From Paenibacillus sp. FJAT-29882 (lineage in GTDB: Bacteria; Bacillota; Bacilli; Bacillales; DSM-1321), in the NCBI RefSeq assembly GCF_001510645.1, contig NZ_LMVB01000001.1, forward strand, positions 949,854-1,013,853: a stretch of DNA of 64,000 nucleotides. The letters are read 5' to 3'. The notes beneath the pieces are model-generated. The model was not told the DNA's origin. It saw only the letters and a list, made by a program, of their open reading frames with translations, and did not search any database. The position numbers and the translations under genes were made by a program. Every line of letters begins with the position of its first letter. Within the stretch, counting starts at the first letter, position 1. Below, piece by piece: positions 63,229 through 64,000 of this stretch.

Positions 63229-64000
63229 ATGGATCATACAATGAAAAGGACTGATCGTCCACCGTACGGAATGCTTGCCGTACTGATGATTGGTGCTTTT
63301 ATAGCTTTTTTAAATAATACTTTACTAAATATCGCATTGCCTTCAATTATGAAAGACTTAAATGTGGACACATCGACTGTGCAGTGGTTGAGTACCGGTT
63401 TTATGTTAGTAAACGGGATTTTGATTCCAACTACGGCTTTTTTAATTCAAAAATATTCTGTACGCCGTCTTTTCTTAATAGCGATGGCTTTATTCACGCT
63501 CGGTACGATTCTCGCTGGATTTGCCCATGCGTTTCCACTTTTATTAATCGGTAGAATGGTTCAAGCTTCTGGTTCTGCAATCATGATGCCGTTGTTAATG
63601 AATGTCATGTTAACGAGCTTTCCTGTGGAAAAAAGGGGAGCTGCAATGGGAGTATTCGGATTAGTTTTAATGGGGGCTCCAGCCATTGGTCCGACTTTAT
63701 CAGGTTGGATCATTGAACACTATGACTGGAGAATGCTATTTCATTTTGTGACACCGATTGCTGTTATTGTTCTTTTGATTGGCGTTTTCTTGCTTAAAGA
63801 TAAAAAGGAAAAAGTGGATATCCGTCTAGATCTATTTTCGGTTCTTCTATCCAGTCTAGGATTTGGCGGGTTACTATATGGCTTTAGTTCTGCTGGTTCG
63901 AAAGGCTGGGATAGTCCGTACGTATACGGAACACTAATCATTGGAGTCGTTGCATTGGTTTCGTTTATTTTACGTCAGTTTAAATTAGAAAGACCTATGC
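63229..64000 (+). CDS. DHA2-family multidrug MFS transporter, N-terminal part
   Basis: The frame starts at ATG 63229 after AGGGGGAAAAAG and stays open to the window end, giving 257 residues of a longer protein. It shows the DHA2 (14-helix) major facilitator features: NNTLLNIALPSIMKDL in helix 1, DTSTVQWLSTGFML, LIGRMVQASGSAIMMPL and MGAPAIGPTLSGWIIE. The pattern is close to the LmrB/EmrB/QacA exporters, which use the proton gradient to expel drugs such as lincomycin. Substrate cannot be read from this. It has its own promoter and a possible operator. Confidence 0.9.
   Translation, partial: MDHTMKRTDRPPYGMLAVLMIGAFIAFLNNTLLNIALPSIMKDLNVDTSTVQWLSTGFMLVNGILIPTTAFLIQKYSVRRLFLIAMALFTLGTILAGFAHAFPLLLIGRMVQASGSAIMMPLLMNVMLTSFPVEKRGAAMGVFGLVLMGAPAIGPTLSGWIIEHYDWRMLFHFVTPIAVIVLLIGVFLLKDKKEKVDIRLDLFSVLLSSLGFGGLLYGFSSAGSKGWDSPYVYGTLIIGVVALVSFILRQFKLERPM

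Overview
The window is a stretch of the chromosome of an endospore-forming, competence-gene-bearing Bacillaceae (Bacillus sensu lato). This rests on the gene order, which follows the classic comE-holA-rpsT-gpr-spoIIP-lepA-hemW-hrcA-grpE-dnaK-dnaJ-prmA-rsmE-mtaB ... rpsU-yqeY-floA-yqfC-yqfD-phoH-pgpH-ybeY-dgkA-cdd-era-recO-glyQS-ccpN-dnaG-rpoD-cccA-trmK-yqfO-ispH-cshB-nfo block of Bacillus subtilis. It also rests on sporulation genes (gpr, spoIIP, yqfC, yqfD), a CIRCE element and a T-box leader. No species is claimed. No tRNA, rRNA, CRISPR, prophage or intact insertion sequence was seen.

Layout. 1-3.8 kb: DNA-uptake genes comEA (cut by the window edge), comEB and comEC. 3.9-9.0 kb: small genes yqzM and rpsT on the minus strand, the DNA polymerase III delta subunit, and the spore protease/SpoIIP/YqxA group. 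9.4-21 kb: LepA, HemW, the HrcA-controlled chaperone operon (CIRCE at 12607-12633), PrmA, RsmE and MtaB. 21-34.5 kb: deoC, a Na/Pi-type transporter, S21-YqeY, the NfeD/flotillin module, YqfC/YqfD, PhoH, PgpH, YbeY, DgkA, Cdd, Era and a short yqzL. 35-45 kb: RecO, T-box-controlled glyQS, the CcpN/PpsR regulator pair, and DnaG-RpoD. 45-55 kb: a lone membrane protein, cytochrome c550, MntH with a probable MntR operator, TrmK-YqfO, IspH, YqfQ, CshB and Nfo. 55-63 kb: a cluster not present at this place in B. subtilis, with an HxlR-type regulator divergent from a nearly complete pentose phosphate set (rpiA, zwf, tkt, a short NAD-type 6-phosphogluconate dehydrogenase, tal). The window ends inside a DHA2-type drug exporter.

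The less ordinary content is between the genes. At least five families of short, non-coding, strongly structured repeats fill most long intergenic gaps; I call them A to D and G. A (about 70-95 bp) has GGGTCTGACC inverted ends and usually sits straight after stop codons. B (50-320 bp) is modular, with up to four hairpins and short, medium and long forms. C (about 185-205 bp) has a TTTGTATGAAGG-like sequence at both ends and a conserved internal stem. D has fixed ends around a variable hairpin. G is one 163-bp element with 10-bp terminal inverted repeats. Several copies touch functional sites. One B copy supplies the last codons of comEB. D copies abut the -35 boxes of lepA and dnaJ. C copies lie at the starts of rsmE and recO and between the glyQS T-box and glyQ. 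One D copy is nested in a B copy. Two stretches of degenerate ~21-24-nt tandem repeats (9121-9204 and 55456-55547) also stand out. All family relations were made by eye within this window.
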